Shown here: piece by piece, positions 1-9,560 of the stretch | How the letters are laid out: the number at the start of each line of letters is the position of its first letter | How positions within the stretch are numbered: the first letter of the stretch is position 1 | Assembly (NCBI GenBank): GCA_021794205.1 | Contig: JAJYRH010000014.1 | Location: forward strand, 1 to 55,920 | Origin: a bacterium | GTDB taxonomy: Bacteria; Vulcanimicrobiota; Vulcanimicrobiia; Vulcanimicrobiales; Vulcanimicrobiaceae | Direction of reading: 5' to 3' | DNA length: 55,920 bases | Notes under the pieces: generated by a model | Told to the model about the DNA's origin: nothing | The model's input: only the letters and a program-made list of their open reading frames with translations | Databases searched by the model: none | Position numbers and translations under genes: made by a program

Positions 1-403
1 CGTCCGATCGCTTCTACCGCAGGTGCTGTCGGTCGCCAATCTCGATAGCGGGCTCGGAGCCCGAGGCGCACCCGGCGTGGCCGACAGGTTCTTCACCCCG
101 GATTCGAGGCGAAGCCGCCGGATCTCCCGGCCAGCCCAACATATCAGGCGCGTTGCTTCCTGCGCGACCGCACGACTGCGGCGCACCGCTCCGAGCTAGA
201 CGCTCGCGGCTCGGACAAGCAATGTCAGGGTCCTCGCCGCTCGCTTAAGCGCTCGTCGGGTGCACCGACATCGCGCGGCCGCTCGTCTCGAAGCGCGAGC
301 TCTGTCACGCCGAGTAGCGCGAATACTGTCACGCCGAGTAGGGCCCCTCGGCGAGCTCGGGGTAAACTCCGCCCGAATCGAGGCGCGGTATAGAGGCGCC
401 GAA
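1..403. other. Intergenic edge region, no gene recognised
   Basis: I see no convincing gene here. The open frames that cross it are GC-rich frames antisense to or out of phase with the MATE gene and show no family resemblance. The only structure is two degenerate copies of the repeat that forms the array at the right edge. The region lies downstream of the MATE gene, so it is a 3' flank. Confidence 0.6.
303..341 (+). repeat. Two degenerate copies of the TGTCACCCCGAGTAG repeat
   Basis: TGTCACGCCGAGTAG occurs at 303-317 and again at 327-341. It differs by one base from the TGTCACCCCGAGTAG head of the 47-bp repeats at 55540-55920. The second copy is followed by GGGCCCCTCGGCGAG, which resembles a collapsed hairpin arm. 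Both copies have the same orientation as the right-edge array, so this is a dispersed intergenic repeat family. Confidence 0.6.
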
Positions 404-1795
404 TTACACCAAGCGTTCGTGGGTGCGGCGCTTCCAGAAAAACTCGTAGTAACCGAACTGCAGTGCGAGCACCACGCAGAACGAGAGTGCGTAACCCATC
501 CAGATTCCGTCGATGCCGAACCGTTGCATGAGGAAATAGGCGGCGGGCACTTCGACGAGCCAGATCGATGCGATTCCATTGAACATCGGCACGATCACGT
601 CCCCCGACGAACGCACCACCCCCGAAATGACGCTCGAATTACCGAAGAACACGTAGCTCCACAGCGTGATCGCGAGGAGGCCGGCGGCGATTTTCAGCGT
701 GGGAATGTCGGTGATGAACCATCCCAAAATATCGTGCGCGAAGATGTAGCAAACGACGACGAGAAAGCCGACGATGATATAGTTCAGCGTGACCGCCGCG
801 CGCACGACGCTGCGAAGGCGATCCTCCCGGCGCGCGCCGATACACTGCGCGCCGAAAATCGAGGCGGCGATGCCGAGCGATACGGCGGGGAACTGAACGT
901 AGCTTGCGACTTGATTGACCGCTCCGTACGCCGCCGTCGCCGACGGACCGAATCGATTGACGAAGCTGATGACGGCGATCTCGGCGAGTGCGAAGAGCAC
1001 GACCTGAATCCCGGTCGGAATGCCGATGCGCAGCACCGTCCAGAATATCTTCCAGTCGACGATGAAATCGCGTAGCATCTCGCGATCGAGCTGAAGCGGA
1101 TCGTTGCGAAGGCGTAAGACGACGAGCAGACCGATCAGCGCGAGGGTCTGGGCGATGATCGACGCGACCGCGACGCTGACGACGCCGAGATGCGGCAGGC
1201 CGAACCAACCGAGAATGAACGCCGGGGCGAGCGCGATGCTGAGGATCGTCGAGAACGTCAACGCATAAAACGGCGTTTGAGCGTCTCCAACCCCCCGCAT
1301 AACCGTCGTATAGGTGATGTAGGGAAAGAGTACGGGCGCGAACAGAAAGAGTACGCGCGCGTAGCGATCGGAGTCGTGGAGGATGCTCGCGGGAGTTCCG
1401 AGCGCGGCGAGGATACTCGGCGAAAAAATCTCGCCGAGGATGGCGACGACGATTCCCATCGCGAGCGTCGCGCCGAGGACGGTACCGGCAATTTTCTTGA
1501 CCTTGTGCAGATCTTTGGCGCCGTAGGCCTGCCCGATGAGGACGGTGCTTCCGCTACCGATGCCGATGAGGAATGAAAAGAGCGCGAACATGAGTGGAAA
1601 GACCGCCGAGACCGCCGCGAGCGCTTCGACCCCGATCAAGCGGCCGAGAAAGATGCTTCCGAACGTTCCCGATGCCGACTGCATGATGTTGCTCAACATC
1701 AACGGTACGAGAAAAATCGCGAGGCTTCGCCACATCGGTTTGCTCTCGTCGAGCGGGTCGAATCCCGCCCTGCGTTTGGGAGCGCTCGTAGCCAT
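404..1795 (-). CDS. MATE family multidrug/Na+ antiporter
   Basis: This 463-residue integral inner-membrane exporter is the usual length for the MATE family (about 450-470). After a short charged N-terminus (residues 1-20) there are about twelve hydrophobic segments. The first helices read PLMLSNIMQSASGTFGSIFLG and the next pair includes GIGSGSTVLIGQAYGAKD; both follow the typical MatE pattern of helix 1 and helix 3. A second pseudo-repeat starts around residue 245 (RIGIPTGIQVVLF). MATE proteins expel cationic drugs or metabolites in exchange for H+ or Na+; the substrate here cannot be predicted. The gene stands alone, divergent from the S4-domain gene, with the ATG at 1795 the natural start. 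Confidence 0.9.
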   Translation of the reverse strand: MATSAPKRRAGFDPLDESKPMWRSLAIFLVPLMLSNIMQSASGTFGSIFLGRLIGVEALAAVSAVFPLMFALFSFLIGIGSGSTVLIGQAYGAKDLHKVKKIAGTVLGATLAMGIVVAILGEIFSPSILAALGTPASILHDSDRYARVLFLFAPVLFPYITYTTVMRGVGDAQTPFYALTFSTILSIALAPAFILGWFGLPHLGVVSVAVASIIAQTLALIGLLVVLRLRNDPLQLDREMLRDFIVDWKIFWTVLRIGIPTGIQVVLFALAEIAVISFVNRFGPSATAAYGAVNQVASYVQFPAVSLGIAASIFGAQCIGARREDRLRSVVRAAVTLNYIIVGFLVVVCYIFAHDILGWFITDIPTLKIAAGLLAITLWSYVFFGNSSVISGVVRSSGDVIVPMFNGIASIWLVEVPAAYFLMQRFGIDGIWMGYALSFCVVLALQFGYYEFFWKRRTHERLV

Positions 1796-1871
1796 GGGCC
1801 CTGCGTTCGTGCGTCTGTCGGCGAACCCCCTTTGGCAAAGGTGATCCGCGAGCGGGCGCGCATTACCGTTT

Positions 1872-2147
1872 ATGCGGCTCGATAAGTTCCTGAAAGTCGC
1901 CCGACTTGCGAAACGACGCAGCGAAGCTCACGAAGCGCTCGAACACGGCCGTATTTTACGCGACGGGAAAACATTAAAGCCGGGCTATCGTGTCGTCGCC
2001 GGCGACGTTTTGGAAATCCATTACGTCAATCGCGTCGTTACCGTTCGCATTCTCGACGTTCCGCTTCGCGTCACGCCCTCGCTCCTTCCGGCCTCGCTCT
2101 ACGAAGTTCTCGATACGCGGCGCAAACAACCGGACGAGTGGATATGA
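1872..2147 (+). CDS. rqcP: S4 domain RNA-binding protein (RqcP/Hsp15-like)
   Basis: This is a 91-residue protein that is essentially one S4 RNA-binding domain. It begins MRLDKFLKVARLAKRRSEA, the diagnostic S4 start, and continues with a GRILRDGKTLKPGYRV-type turn. RqcP (YabO) and Hsp15 of this size bind 50S subunits carrying peptidyl-tRNA and help ribosome-associated quality control. The C-terminal 25 residues (TRRKQPDEWI end) extend beyond the minimal domain. It sits 10 bp upstream of whiA and is probably co-transcribed with it. Family assignment is firm; the RqcP-versus-Hsp15 choice is inference from length and the likely phylum. Confidence 0.85.
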   Translation: MRLDKFLKVARLAKRRSEAHEALEHGRILRDGKTLKPGYRVVAGDVLEIHYVNRVVTVRILDVPLRVTPSLLPASLYEVLDTRRKQPDEWI

Positions 2148-2157
2148 GATCGCTCCG

Positions 2158-3021
2158 ATGAACGCATCGCTCTCGACCGACGCGAAGGACGCCCTCGCCC
2201 GCGAGATACCGAGTGCCGCTCACTGTCGCACGGCGTTGCTCGAAGCGCTCGTCACCTACGGGGCGGTACGAGGGCGCTTTCACACGCAACGAAACGCCGT
2301 CGCGCGCCTCTTTTGGTCGCTACTCCCCGACCGAAAGGCCTACGTGATCGAATCGCAGCCGGTAAAGCGGCTGCGCGGCGGCGTCGATTACAGCATTCGC
2401 ATTCCCGAAGAGCTGCTTGTCCCGATGCACAAACCGGCGCGGCGTTGCGACCGCATCATGGAAGCGCGTGCGGCTTTTCTCGCCGTCGGTTCGCTCGCGG
2501 CGGAGAGCTCCGGGTACCATCTCGAATTGACGCCGCACGATTCGACGCTCGCTACGCGGCTCTCGTCGCTGCTCGGCGCGCTGGGCTATCGGCCTAAGCG
2601 CATGAAGCGAAAGACGCGCGACGTACTCTACTACAAGCACTCCGATACCATCGTCGAATTCCTGACGCTCGTGGGAGCGTACCGTACGGTGCTCGCGCTC
2701 GAAGATATTCGCGCGATGCGCGAAACGAAAAATCGCATCCACCGCCTCGTCAACACCGAAGCCGCCAACCTCGACCGCAGCGCGGGCGCCGCCGCGAGCC
2801 AACGCCGACTCATCTTGGAAATCTCGCGCGAACACGGCCTGAAGGCGCTCTCGCCGGCCTTACGCGAGATCGCCGAGCTTCGGCTGAAATATCCCGAAGC
2901 GGCGCTCGCCGAACTCGGGGCCCGCTGCGAGCCGCCGATCTCCAAACCGACGGTCCAGAGCCGATTTTCGGCGCTGGCGCGTCATCTCGGACGCCTGCGC
3001 GGCGAGGGCGAGGGCGACTGA
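2158..3021 (+). CDS. whiA: DNA-binding protein WhiA
   Basis: This 287-residue WhiA protein has an N-terminal LAGLIDADG-like fold followed by a C-terminal helix-turn-helix. The signature block TKNRIHRLVNTEAANLDR near residue 195 and the following AAASQRRLILEI are typical of WhiA. The end of the protein (ISKPTVQSRFSALARHLGRL) is the HTH recognition region. The ATG at 2158 is chosen because the longer frame upstream only overlaps the S4 gene in another phase. WhiA regulates sporulation in Streptomyces and cell division or chromosome segregation in Bacillus. Its presence fits the sepF and divIVA genes nearby and argues for a Gram-positive-like division system. Confidence 0.92.
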   Translation: MNASLSTDAKDALAREIPSAAHCRTALLEALVTYGAVRGRFHTQRNAVARLFWSLLPDRKAYVIESQPVKRLRGGVDYSIRIPEELLVPMHKPARRCDRIMEARAAFLAVGSLAAESSGYHLELTPHDSTLATRLSSLLGALGYRPKRMKRKTRDVLYYKHSDTIVEFLTLVGAYRTVLALEDIRAMRETKNRIHRLVNTEAANLDRSAGAAASQRRLILEISREHGLKALSPALREIAELRLKYPEAALAELGARCEPPISKPTVQSRFSALARHLGRLRGEGEGD

Positions 3022-3071
3022 GGAGTCTCCTCTCGTGAAGGCCGGCGCGAAAGGAAGGGGCGGCCGCTCGC

Positions 3072-3092
3072 GACCCGGTAGAAGTACGGGTC
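3072..3092 (+). terminator. Short inverted repeat after whiA
   Basis: GACCCG (3072-3077) pairs with CGGGTC (3087-3092) across a 9-nt loop, 50 bp after the whiA stop. There is no U-run, so it is either a weak terminator or part of the gap leader. An AACGGAG ribosome-binding site follows just before the gap ATG. Confidence 0.3.
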
Positions 3093-3154
3093 AGCGGCTC
3101 GCCGCCTTCGCAGCGGGCGCTCTGGACGTGCTTTCTTTTACAACGGAGTAACGC

Positions 3155-4162
3155 ATGCGCATCGGCATTAACGGCTTTGGCCGCATCGGACGGAACTTTA
3201 CGAAAGCGCTCATCGAGCGCCACCCCGAGATCGAGATCGTTGCGGTCAACGATCTTACCAGCGCCGCCGAATGCGCGCACCTCTTCAAACACGATAGCAA
3301 TTACGGCACCTTCCCCGGTGATGTCTCCGCGACGGCGAACGAAATGACGATCGACGGACGCAAGATCGCCGTTATCGCCGAACGCGATCCGGCGAAGTTG
3401 CCCTGGAAGCAGCACGGCGTCGACGTCGTGATCGAATCGACCGGCCTCTTTACCGACGCCGCGAAAGCGCGGGCGCATATCGACGGCGGCGGCGCGAAGA
3501 AAGTCATCATCTCCGCTCCGGCAAAGGGCGAAGACCTCACCGTCGTTCTCGGCGTCAACGAAAAATCGTACGACCCAAGCAAGCACCATATTATCTCCAA
3601 CGCATCCTGTACCACGAACTGTCTCGCCACGGCGGTCAAACCGATCGTCGACGGGCTCGGATGGGTGAAGGGGTTCATGACCACCATTCACTCGTACACG
3701 AACGACCAGAATATTCTCGACGCGCCGCATAAGGATCTTCGGCGCGCGCGAAATGCCGCCACCAATATCGTTCCGACGAGCACCGGCGCCGCGAAGGCGC
3801 TCTACCTCACGATTCCCGAAATTCAAGGCACCTTCGACGGTTTTGCCCTGCGCGTCCCCACGCCGACCGTCTCGATGATCTATCTCGTCGCTCAGGTGAA
3901 GAAGGCGACGACGAAGGACGAACTCAACGCCATTCTGCGCAAAGCCGCGCAGGGCGAGATGAAAGAGTACGTGCAGTACTGCGAGGAAGAGCTCGTTTCA
4001 AGCGACTTCAAGAAATCGCCGTACAGTTCGATTATCGATTCCTCGCTGAACAACGCGAATGGCGACCTCATCCAACTCGCCGCCTGGTACGATAACGAAT
4101 GGGGCTATTCGTGCCGGCTTGCCGACTTAACGTCGCTGGTGCTGCACAGTCTCAAAGGCTAA
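3155..4162 (+). CDS. gap: Type I glyceraldehyde-3-phosphate dehydrogenase
   Basis: This 335-residue cytosolic tetramer subunit oxidises glyceraldehyde-3-phosphate to 1,3-bisphosphoglycerate with NAD. The Rossmann start INGFGRIGR is at residues 5-13. Asp33 in VNDLT is the usual NAD-selecting residue. The catalytic Cys152 lies in SNASCTTNC and the base His179 in TTIHSYTND. The C-terminal WYDNEWGYS motif is intact and the length is normal. An AACGGAG ribosome-binding site precedes the ATG. It heads a glycolytic operon: pgk starts 4 bp after its stop, then tpiA and gpmI follow with overlapping stops and starts, which indicates co-transcription. Confidence 0.97.
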   Translation: MRIGINGFGRIGRNFTKALIERHPEIEIVAVNDLTSAAECAHLFKHDSNYGTFPGDVSATANEMTIDGRKIAVIAERDPAKLPWKQHGVDVVIESTGLFTDAAKARAHIDGGGAKKVIISAPAKGEDLTVVLGVNEKSYDPSKHHIISNASCTTNCLATAVKPIVDGLGWVKGFMTTIHSYTNDQNILDAPHKDLRRARNAATNIVPTSTGAAKALYLTIPEIQGTFDGFALRVPTPTVSMIYLVAQVKKATTKDELNAILRKAAQGEMKEYVQYCEEELVSSDFKKSPYSSIIDSSLNNANGDLIQLAAWYDNEWGYSCRLADLTSLVLHSLKG

Positions 4163-4166
4163 CGCG

Positions 4167-5351
4167 ATGGCCTTTGCGACGCTCGACGATCTCGATTGTG
4201 CCGGTAAGCGCGTCCTCCTTCGCGAGGACTTCAACGTTCCGCTCAAAGATGGAGCGATTCTCGATTACACGCGGATCGATGCGGCATTGCCGACATTGCG
4301 GCGGCTGCAAGCGAAGGGCGCGCGCACGATCGTACTCTCGCATCTCGGGCGCCCGAAGGGCAAAGTCGACGAGCGCTATTCGTTGCGCGTCGTCGCCGAG
4401 GCGCTGGCGAAGCGAATGGGGTGCCCCGTCGCCTTTGCCACCGACTCCATCGGCGAAGCCGCGCGCTCGACGGTTGCGGCGCTCGAACCCGGCGGCATCG
4501 CGCTGCTTGAAAACGTGCGCTTTCATCCCGGCGAAGAGAGCAACGATGCGGAGTTCGCGCGCGCTCTTGCGGAGAACGGCGATTGTTACGTCAACGACGC
4601 GTTCGGGACCGCGCATCGCGCGCACGCATCGACCGAGGCGCTCGCCCACCTTTTGCCCTGCGCCGCGGGACCGTTGCTGGAATCGGAGATTCGCGCGCTC
4701 TCGGGGCTTCTGGGTTCGCCGGAACGTCCGTTCATCTGCGCGATCGGTGGAGCGAAAGTGCGCGATAAGGTCGCGCTCTTTACCCACCTGATGGATCGCG
4801 TCGACGGGTTCTGCGTCGGCGGCGGTATGGCGAACACGTTTCTCGCCGCAAAGGGCGTGCGCGTCGGCAGCTCGCTGCGCGACGAAGATCTCGATCCCGC
4901 GCGCGAGATACTCGTGCGGGCCGACGGGAAGAACGTGCAGATTCTTCTCCCGAGCGACGCGGTCGTCGCCCCGGCGTTCGATGCCGACGATCGTTCGCAC
5001 GTCGTTTCGATCGACGACGTCGGTGACGAAATGATTCTCGATATCGGCCCGGCGACGGCGAAAGCCTACGCCGATGCGCTCTCGCGCGCGAAGACGATCG
5101 TGTTCAACGGGCCGATGGGCGTCTACGAAAAAGAAAGCTATCGCGCCGGAACGCGTGCGGTCGGCGATTCCATCGCGCGTGCGACCAAGAAAGGTGGCTA
5201 TACGGTCGTCGGCGGCGGCGATGCGGCCGCGGCGGCGATGCTGCTCGGTTTTGCCGATCGCGTCTCGCACGTCAGCACCGGCGGTGGAGCGACGTTGGAG
5301 TTTCTCGAAGGGCGCACGCTTCCGGGCATCGCGGCATTAGAGCGCGCATGA
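4167..5351 (+). CDS. pgk: Phosphoglycerate kinase
   Basis: This 394-residue monomer is the normal bacterial length. It transfers the acyl phosphate of 1,3-bisphosphoglycerate to ADP. Substrate-binding motifs REDFNVPL (about residue 19) and HLGRPKG (about 59) are intact, as is the nucleotide-binding C-terminal GGGDAAAAA. It follows gap by 4 bp. Its TGA overlaps the ATG of tpiA (ATGA), so translation is probably coupled. Nothing unusual. Confidence 0.97.
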   Translation: MAFATLDDLDCAGKRVLLREDFNVPLKDGAILDYTRIDAALPTLRRLQAKGARTIVLSHLGRPKGKVDERYSLRVVAEALAKRMGCPVAFATDSIGEAARSTVAALEPGGIALLENVRFHPGEESNDAEFARALAENGDCYVNDAFGTAHRAHASTEALAHLLPCAAGPLLESEIRALSGLLGSPERPFICAIGGAKVRDKVALFTHLMDRVDGFCVGGGMANTFLAAKGVRVGSSLRDEDLDPAREILVRADGKNVQILLPSDAVVAPAFDADDRSHVVSIDDVGDEMILDIGPATAKAYADALSRAKTIVFNGPMGVYEKESYRAGTRAVGDSIARATKKGGYTVVGGGDAAAAAMLLGFADRVSHVSTGGGATLEFLEGRTLPGIAALERA

Positions 5352-6103
5352 GTCACGGCGCTCCGCTCTTCGTCGGCAACTGGAAGATGAACAAGAACGC
5401 GTCGCAAACGCGTTCCTTCATTGAGGCGTTCGTTCCGCTTGCCGATGCGATACCGCCGCACATTCGCATCGCGATCGCGCCGCCGTTTACCGCGCTCGGA
5501 AGTGCTGCCGCCGCTCTCTCCCCGAGTCGTCGCGTCGCGCTCGCCGCGCAAAACGTCAGCGAATTCCCCGAAGGCGCGTATACCGGTGAGATCGCTGTGT
5601 CGATGCTCGCCGAGTTCGACGTTGCGTACGTTATTCTCGGCCACTCCGAACGCCGGCTCTATCAGCGCGAGAGCGACGCCGAGATCGGGGCGAAGGTGCG
5701 GGCGACGCTTGCAGCGGGAATGACGCCGATCCTCGCGGTCGGCGAGAGTTTAGCGGTGCGCGAAGAGGGGCATGCAGTCGCGCACGTTCTCGCGCAAATC
5801 GACGGCGCGGTCGGAGCCCTCGACGACGAGAGCGCCGCGCAACTCGTCATCGCCTACGAACCGGTCTGGGCGATCGGTACCGGTAAGAATTGCGATTGCG
5901 AACGTGCGCAAGAGATGGCGCTTGCGATACGGCAGCGTCGGAGTGCATTCGCCGAGATCCCGATACTCTACGGAGGCAGCATGAAGCCCGAGAATGCCGC
6001 CGCGTACGTGCGGATGCCCGATATCGACGGCGGCCTCGTCGGTGGAGCCTCGCTCGACCCGAGATCGTTCGCCGATCTTATCGCCGGGGCGGTCGCTGCG
6101 TGA
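5348..6103 (+). CDS. tpiA: Triosephosphate isomerase
   Basis: This 251-residue TIM barrel interconverts dihydroxyacetone phosphate and glyceraldehyde-3-phosphate. Catalytic residues are visible: Asn11 and Lys13 in GNWKMNK, His99 in LGHSERR, and Glu171 in [11 protein letters not shown]. The phosphate-gripping GGS motif lies in [10 protein letters not shown]. The start codon overlaps the pgk stop. Its own TGA overlaps the GTG start of gpmI, continuing the coupled glycolytic cassette. Confidence 0.97.
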   Translation: MSHGAPLFVGNWKMNKNASQTRSFIEAFVPLADAIPPHIRIAIAPPFTALGSAAAALSPSRRVALAAQNVSEFPEGAYTGEIAVSMLAEFDVAYVILGHSERRLYQRESDAEIGAKVRATLAAGMTPILAVGESLAVREEGHAVAHVLAQIDGAVGALDDESAAQLVIAYEPVWAIGTGKNCDCERAQEMALAIRQRRSAFAEIPILYGGSMKPENAAAYVRMPDIDGGLVGGASLDPRSFADLIAGAVAA

Positions 6104-7605
6104 AGTTTCGTCCGGTCGTGTTGGCGGTGCTCGACGGTTGGGGCTATCGCCCGGAGCGGCACGGCAACGCTATTGCCGCTTCGCGATTACCACACTACGA
6201 TGCGCTATTGGAGCGCTATCCCCATACGTTGCTCGAAGCGAGCGGCGAAGCGGTTGGCCTGCCGAAGGGGATCATGGGCAACAGCGAGGTTGGCCACACC
6301 AATCTTGGGAGCGGGCGCGTCGTGCCGCAGGGCGTCGTCGTGATCGACGACGAGATCGCGAGCGGCGAATTCACCCAGAACCCCGTGCTCGTCGAAACCT
6401 TCGCACATCTCCGGCGCACCGGTGGGCGCCTCCACCTGCTCGGATTGCTCTCCGACGGGCAGGTCCATAGTTCCATCACCCATCTGTTCGCGATCGTCGA
6501 CGAAGCGGTCGCCGCAGGCGTCCCACTCGCGATTCACGCGTTTCTCGACGGCCGCGATACTCCGCCGCGTTCGGCGCACCGCTACATCGATGCGCTCGAG
6601 AGCCGGCTCGCCGCGCTCGGAGCCGAAGGGGCGATCGCGACGCTCTCCGGCCGCTTCTATGCGATGGATCGCGATTCTCGCTGGGAACGCACGCAGGCGG
6701 CCTACGATCTGCTCGCGTTCGGAAAGACGCAGCGCCGCTTCGCTACCGCCGCCGATGCATTGGAGTATGCATATGCGCGCGACGAAAGCGATGAGTTCGT
6801 CGTTCCATCGGCGATCGGCAAGGAACGCACGGTCGAAGACGGCGACGCTTGCATCTTTTTTAACTTTCGTCCCGACCGCGCGCGCCAGCTGACGACGATG
6901 TTCGATAAGGACGAACGCTATCGCAATCTCCGCTTCGTGACGATGACGAAATACGACGAGTCGTTTCCCAATCCGGTCCTCTTCGGGCCGCGGCCGCAAC
7001 ACAACACCTTCGGCGAGGTCCTCGCGCGGGCCGGCTTACGGCAATTGCGACTCGCCGAGACGGAAAAATACGCGCACGTCACCTATTTTTTTAACGGCGG
7101 ACGCGAAGAGATCTTCGCCGGTGAGGAGCGGAGGCTCGTTCCCTCCGACCGCAGCGTCGCGACCTACGATCTCGAGCCGCGCATGAAGGCGCGCGAGATT
7201 ACCGACGAGGCGCTCGCCGCGCTCGCGTCGGGTACGTTCGATGCCATCGTGATGAATTACGCGAACGCCGATATGGTGGGGCACACCGGGAAATGGGAGC
7301 CGACGATCGAGGCCTGCGAGATCCTCGACGCTTGCATCGCCGACCTCGCGCAGGGCGTGCTCGCAGCGGGCGGCTTGCTCGCCGTCACTGCCGACCACGG
7401 AAACGCCGAAGAGAAAATCGACGAAGCCGGCAACCCGCTGACCGCGCACACGACCAACCCGGTTCCGCTCATCTTGGTCGCTGCAGATCTCGACGTGGGG
7501 TTGCGCAACGGCGGAAAACTCGGCGATGTTGCGCCGACGCTCTTAACCTTGATGGGCCTACCCGTTCCGGCGGAGATGACCGGAACGATCCTTCTCGAAC
7601 CCTAA
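6100..7605 (+). CDS. gpmI: 2,3-bisphosphoglycerate-independent phosphoglycerate mutase
   Basis: This 501-residue two-domain Mn-dependent mutase converts 3- to 2-phosphoglycerate. The start is the GTG at 6100, which overlaps the tpiA TGA; the longer open frame upstream only runs inside tpiA. The first metal-binding residue is in VLDGWGYR (residues 10-17). The phosphorylated nucleophile is Ser62 in MGNSEVGH. The other metal ligands appear in the MNYANADMVGHTG and VTADHGNAE blocks near the C-terminus. Enolase is not next in line; the following gene is a purine nucleoside phosphorylase. Confidence 0.96.
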   Translation: MKFRPVVLAVLDGWGYRPERHGNAIAASRLPHYDALLERYPHTLLEASGEAVGLPKGIMGNSEVGHTNLGSGRVVPQGVVVIDDEIASGEFTQNPVLVETFAHLRRTGGRLHLLGLLSDGQVHSSITHLFAIVDEAVAAGVPLAIHAFLDGRDTPPRSAHRYIDALESRLAALGAEGAIATLSGRFYAMDRDSRWERTQAAYDLLAFGKTQRRFATAADALEYAYARDESDEFVVPSAIGKERTVEDGDACIFFNFRPDRARQLTTMFDKDERYRNLRFVTMTKYDESFPNPVLFGPRPQHNTFGEVLARAGLRQLRLAETEKYAHVTYFFNGGREEIFAGEERRLVPSDRSVATYDLEPRMKAREITDEALAALASGTFDAIVMNYANADMVGHTGKWEPTIEACEILDACIADLAQGVLAAGGLLAVTADHGNAEEKIDEAGNPLTAHTTNPVPLILVAADLDVGLRNGGKLGDVAPTLLTLMGLPVPAEMTGTILLEP

Positions 7606-7630
7606 CGCACAACCACAAGGAGGTACGACC

Positions 7631-8440
7631 ATGATCGACCGACGCGCCCCATCCGATAAGGTACTCTCGCGCGACGCCGCGACGATCGAACAACTCGCCG
7701 GCGGCACGATCGACGTGGCGATCGTTCTCGGAACCGGGCTCTCGACGGCGTTGCACCAACACTGGAGCTTTACCGCGCTGCCCTATGACCGGTTGCTCGG
7801 CATCCCCATCGCGCCGCTGCTCGGGCACGCTGGCGAAGTGATGGTCGGCGTCTGGCGTGGAAAGCGCGTCGCGGCGTTCGCGGGGCGCGTCCACCTCTAT
7901 CAGGGATTCTCCGCGCAGCAAGTCACGGCGACCGTACGGCTCGCTGCCGAAGCGGGCGCAGGAACGATTCTGCTTACCAACGCCGCCGGTGCGATCAACG
8001 AAAGTTACGCCGCCGGCGATCTCATGTTGATCTCGGACCAGATCAATCTGACCGGCCACAATCCGCTCGTCGCCTTGCCGCAGCAGAATCTCTTTCTCGA
8101 TTGCAGCGAGCTCTACAGCGAACGGTTGCGCGCACACATGCGCGCTGCTGCGGGTTCGCAGACGCTCCACGAAGGCGTCTATGCCGGATTGCTCGGGCCG
8201 ACCTACGAGACCCCTGCCGAAGCGCGTTGGCTCCGCACCATCGGCGCCGATGCGGTCGGCATGTCGACGGTGCTCGAAGCGATCGTCGCCAAGTATCGTG
8301 GGCTCAATACCTTGGGCGTCAGCGTCATCACCAATCACGCCGGAGCGCCGGCGACCGGGCACGACGCCGTGAACGCAGCGGCGGTGAAAGCCGGAGATCG
8401 GCTCGCGGAGCTGATCGACGGCTTCTTGATGCACGTCTAA
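7631..8440 (+). CDS. punA: Purine nucleoside phosphorylase (trimeric PNP-I type)
   Basis: This 269-residue enzyme of the high-molecular-specificity trimeric PNP family cleaves purine nucleosides with phosphate to base and ribose-1-phosphate. Key blocks are VLGTGLS (about residues 32-38, phosphate loop), HLYQGF, LTNAAGAIN, GPTYETPAE and VITNHAG, the last holding the Asn that contacts the purine. A strong Shine-Dalgarno AAGGAGGT lies at 7617-7624, giving this gene its own robust initiation 25 bp after gpmI. The VGMSTVLEA motif supports the PunA/MTAP-like subgroup; methylthioadenosine phosphorylase activity is a less likely alternative. Confidence 0.93.
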   Translation: MIDRRAPSDKVLSRDAATIEQLAGGTIDVAIVLGTGLSTALHQHWSFTALPYDRLLGIPIAPLLGHAGEVMVGVWRGKRVAAFAGRVHLYQGFSAQQVTATVRLAAEAGAGTILLTNAAGAINESYAAGDLMLISDQINLTGHNPLVALPQQNLFLDCSELYSERLRAHMRAAAGSQTLHEGVYAGLLGPTYETPAEARWLRTIGADAVGMSTVLEAIVAKYRGLNTLGVSVITNHAGAPATGHDAVNAAAVKAGDRLAELIDGFLMHV

Positions 8441-8452
8441 CGCTCGTTCGCG

Positions 8453-8755
8453 TCACCGCGCGATGCGGTAGCTTCCGCTCGCATCGATCGAGAGGCGAGC
8501 GCCGTCGACGGCGATACTGCGCGTAACGTGGTCCCAGAAGGTCAGCACCTTCAGCGCGATCGGGCGTAAGCGCGCGATATACTCGCGCGCGCGTCGCGAG
8601 AGCGTGAGCGCATCGCGCGCCCACTCCGGACGCTCCGGCGAGAAGGGCGGCGCCTCTAATTCGATCTCGGCGAGGTGCGGAGCGATCGCGGCGAGCGGAT
8701 CGTTATAGGCGATCTCCGGGGCGCGTTGCAGCGCTTCGCGTTCAATGCGGCGCAT
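8453..8755 (-). CDS. Hypothetical protein after fliA
   Basis: This 100-residue protein of unknown family overlaps the 3' end of the sigma-factor gene by 14 bp, so it is probably translationally coupled to it. The sequence is acidic-to-neutral and largely helical, with SRRAREYIARLRPIALKVL in the middle and no signal peptide or transmembrane segment. Coupling to a FliA-type sigma factor suggests a role in flagellar regulation, for example as an anti-sigma or assembly factor. I see no FlgM-like motif, so that is only context inference. Confidence 0.6.
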   Translation of the reverse strand: MRRIEREALQRAPEIAYNDPLAAIAPHLAEIELEAPPFSPERPEWARDALTLSRRAREYIARLRPIALKVLTFWDHVTRSIAVDGARLSIDASGSYRIAR

Positions 8756-9413
8756 GGAGCTTCGGGTGCGTGCGCAGCTCGCGCAGCGCGCTGATGTGCA
8801 GTTGCGAGACGCGTTGTCGCGTGATCCCCAGCGAGGAGCCGACGGTGGCGAGCGTCTGCCCGTGCACGTAGTGGTCGAGGAGCACGGTGCGCTTGCGCCG
8901 CGGGAGCTGCGCGATTCCCGCTTCGATAGCGGCGTGGCGTTCGTTACGCAGCACTTCGAGCAGCGGGTCGCCGCTCCAATCGACCGGAACGCGGACGTAC
9001 TTGGGGAGCGGTGAATCGAGCGAGAGCGGGTTGCGTTCGGCGACCTCGGCGGCGCTCGCGCGATACTGCGGAAATTGTTCCTCGAGCCTCCGCTCGCTCG
9101 GCATCGCCCCTTCTCGCGCGGCGAGCGCGAAACGTTCGCGTTCGACGGCGCGCAGTACGCGGCGCGCGCGTTCGCCGACCGGATCGCGCCGACGCAAGGC
9201 GTTGATCATCGAACCGAAAACGATCTTCGCCGCATAGCCTTCGAGCGGTATGCCGAGCGCGGTATCGTAGCGATCGACCGCGCGCACGATCGCGAGATAT
9301 CCCTCGCCGAGCAGTTCTTCGTGCTCGGCCTGACGCACCACGCGCTTCACGCGGCGCGCGAGCCTGCGCACCAGCGGAACGAGCGAGAGAATCGTCGCGT
9401 CGCGCTTCGTCAT
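8742..9413 (-). CDS. fliA: FliA/WhiG-type RNA polymerase sigma factor
   Basis: This 223-residue sigma-70 family protein is the usual size for FliA (sigma-28). Region 2 includes EELLGEGYLAIVRAVDRYD and SMINALRRRDPV. The C-terminal region 4 helix-turn-helix reads LATVGSSLGITRQRVSQLH. Sigma-28 factors transcribe late flagellar and chemotaxis genes. It is the fourth gene of a flgF-flgG operon, and its ATG overlaps the stop of the preceding small gene, so it is made together with rod proteins. The large chemoreceptor at the other end of the window could be one of its targets. Confidence 0.88.
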   Translation of the reverse strand: MTKRDATILSLVPLVRRLARRVKRVVRQAEHEELLGEGYLAIVRAVDRYDTALGIPLEGYAAKIVFGSMINALRRRDPVGERARRVLRAVERERFALAAREGAMPSERRLEEQFPQYRASAAEVAERNPLSLDSPLPKYVRVPVDWSGDPLLEVLRNERHAAIEAGIAQLPRRKRTVLLDHYVHGQTLATVGSSLGITRQRVSQLHISALRELRTHPKLHAPH

Positions 9414-9556
9414 CGCGCGCCGCCCATCTGCCGCGCAACTTCGTCGGCGAAAGGCTGCAAGATCGCCGAACCCAACGGACCGAGCGTTTTTGCCAACGGC
9501 GCGAGCGTCTCTTCGAGCAGCAGGCTCTCCATCGTTGCGAGCACCGGTGCGCTCAT
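9410..9556 (-). CDS. Small protein between flgG and fliA (possible FlgJ-like rod-binding)
   Basis: This 48-residue protein starts at the ATG at 9554-9556, 4 bp after the flgG stop, and ends in an ATGA overlap with fliA. The sequence MESLLLEETLAPLAKTLGP is reminiscent of the N-terminal rod-binding part of FlgJ, which often sits after flgG. It is much shorter than any FlgJ I know and lacks a muramidase domain. The tight spacing on both sides argues that it is real. The FlgJ idea is weak. Confidence 0.55.
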   Translation of the reverse strand: MSAPVLATMESLLLEETLAPLAKTLGPLGSAILQPFADEVARQMGGAR

Positions 9557-9560
9557 CTCG

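Noticed and set aside
196-1075. Short frames at the left edge (196-579, 260-1075)
   Set aside because: They overlap the MATE gene on both strands or run through repeats, with no ribosome-binding site and no family likeness.
9410-9556. Full FlgJ call
   Set aside because: 48 residues are too few and only a weak N-terminal resemblance exists, so it is reported as a small unknown.
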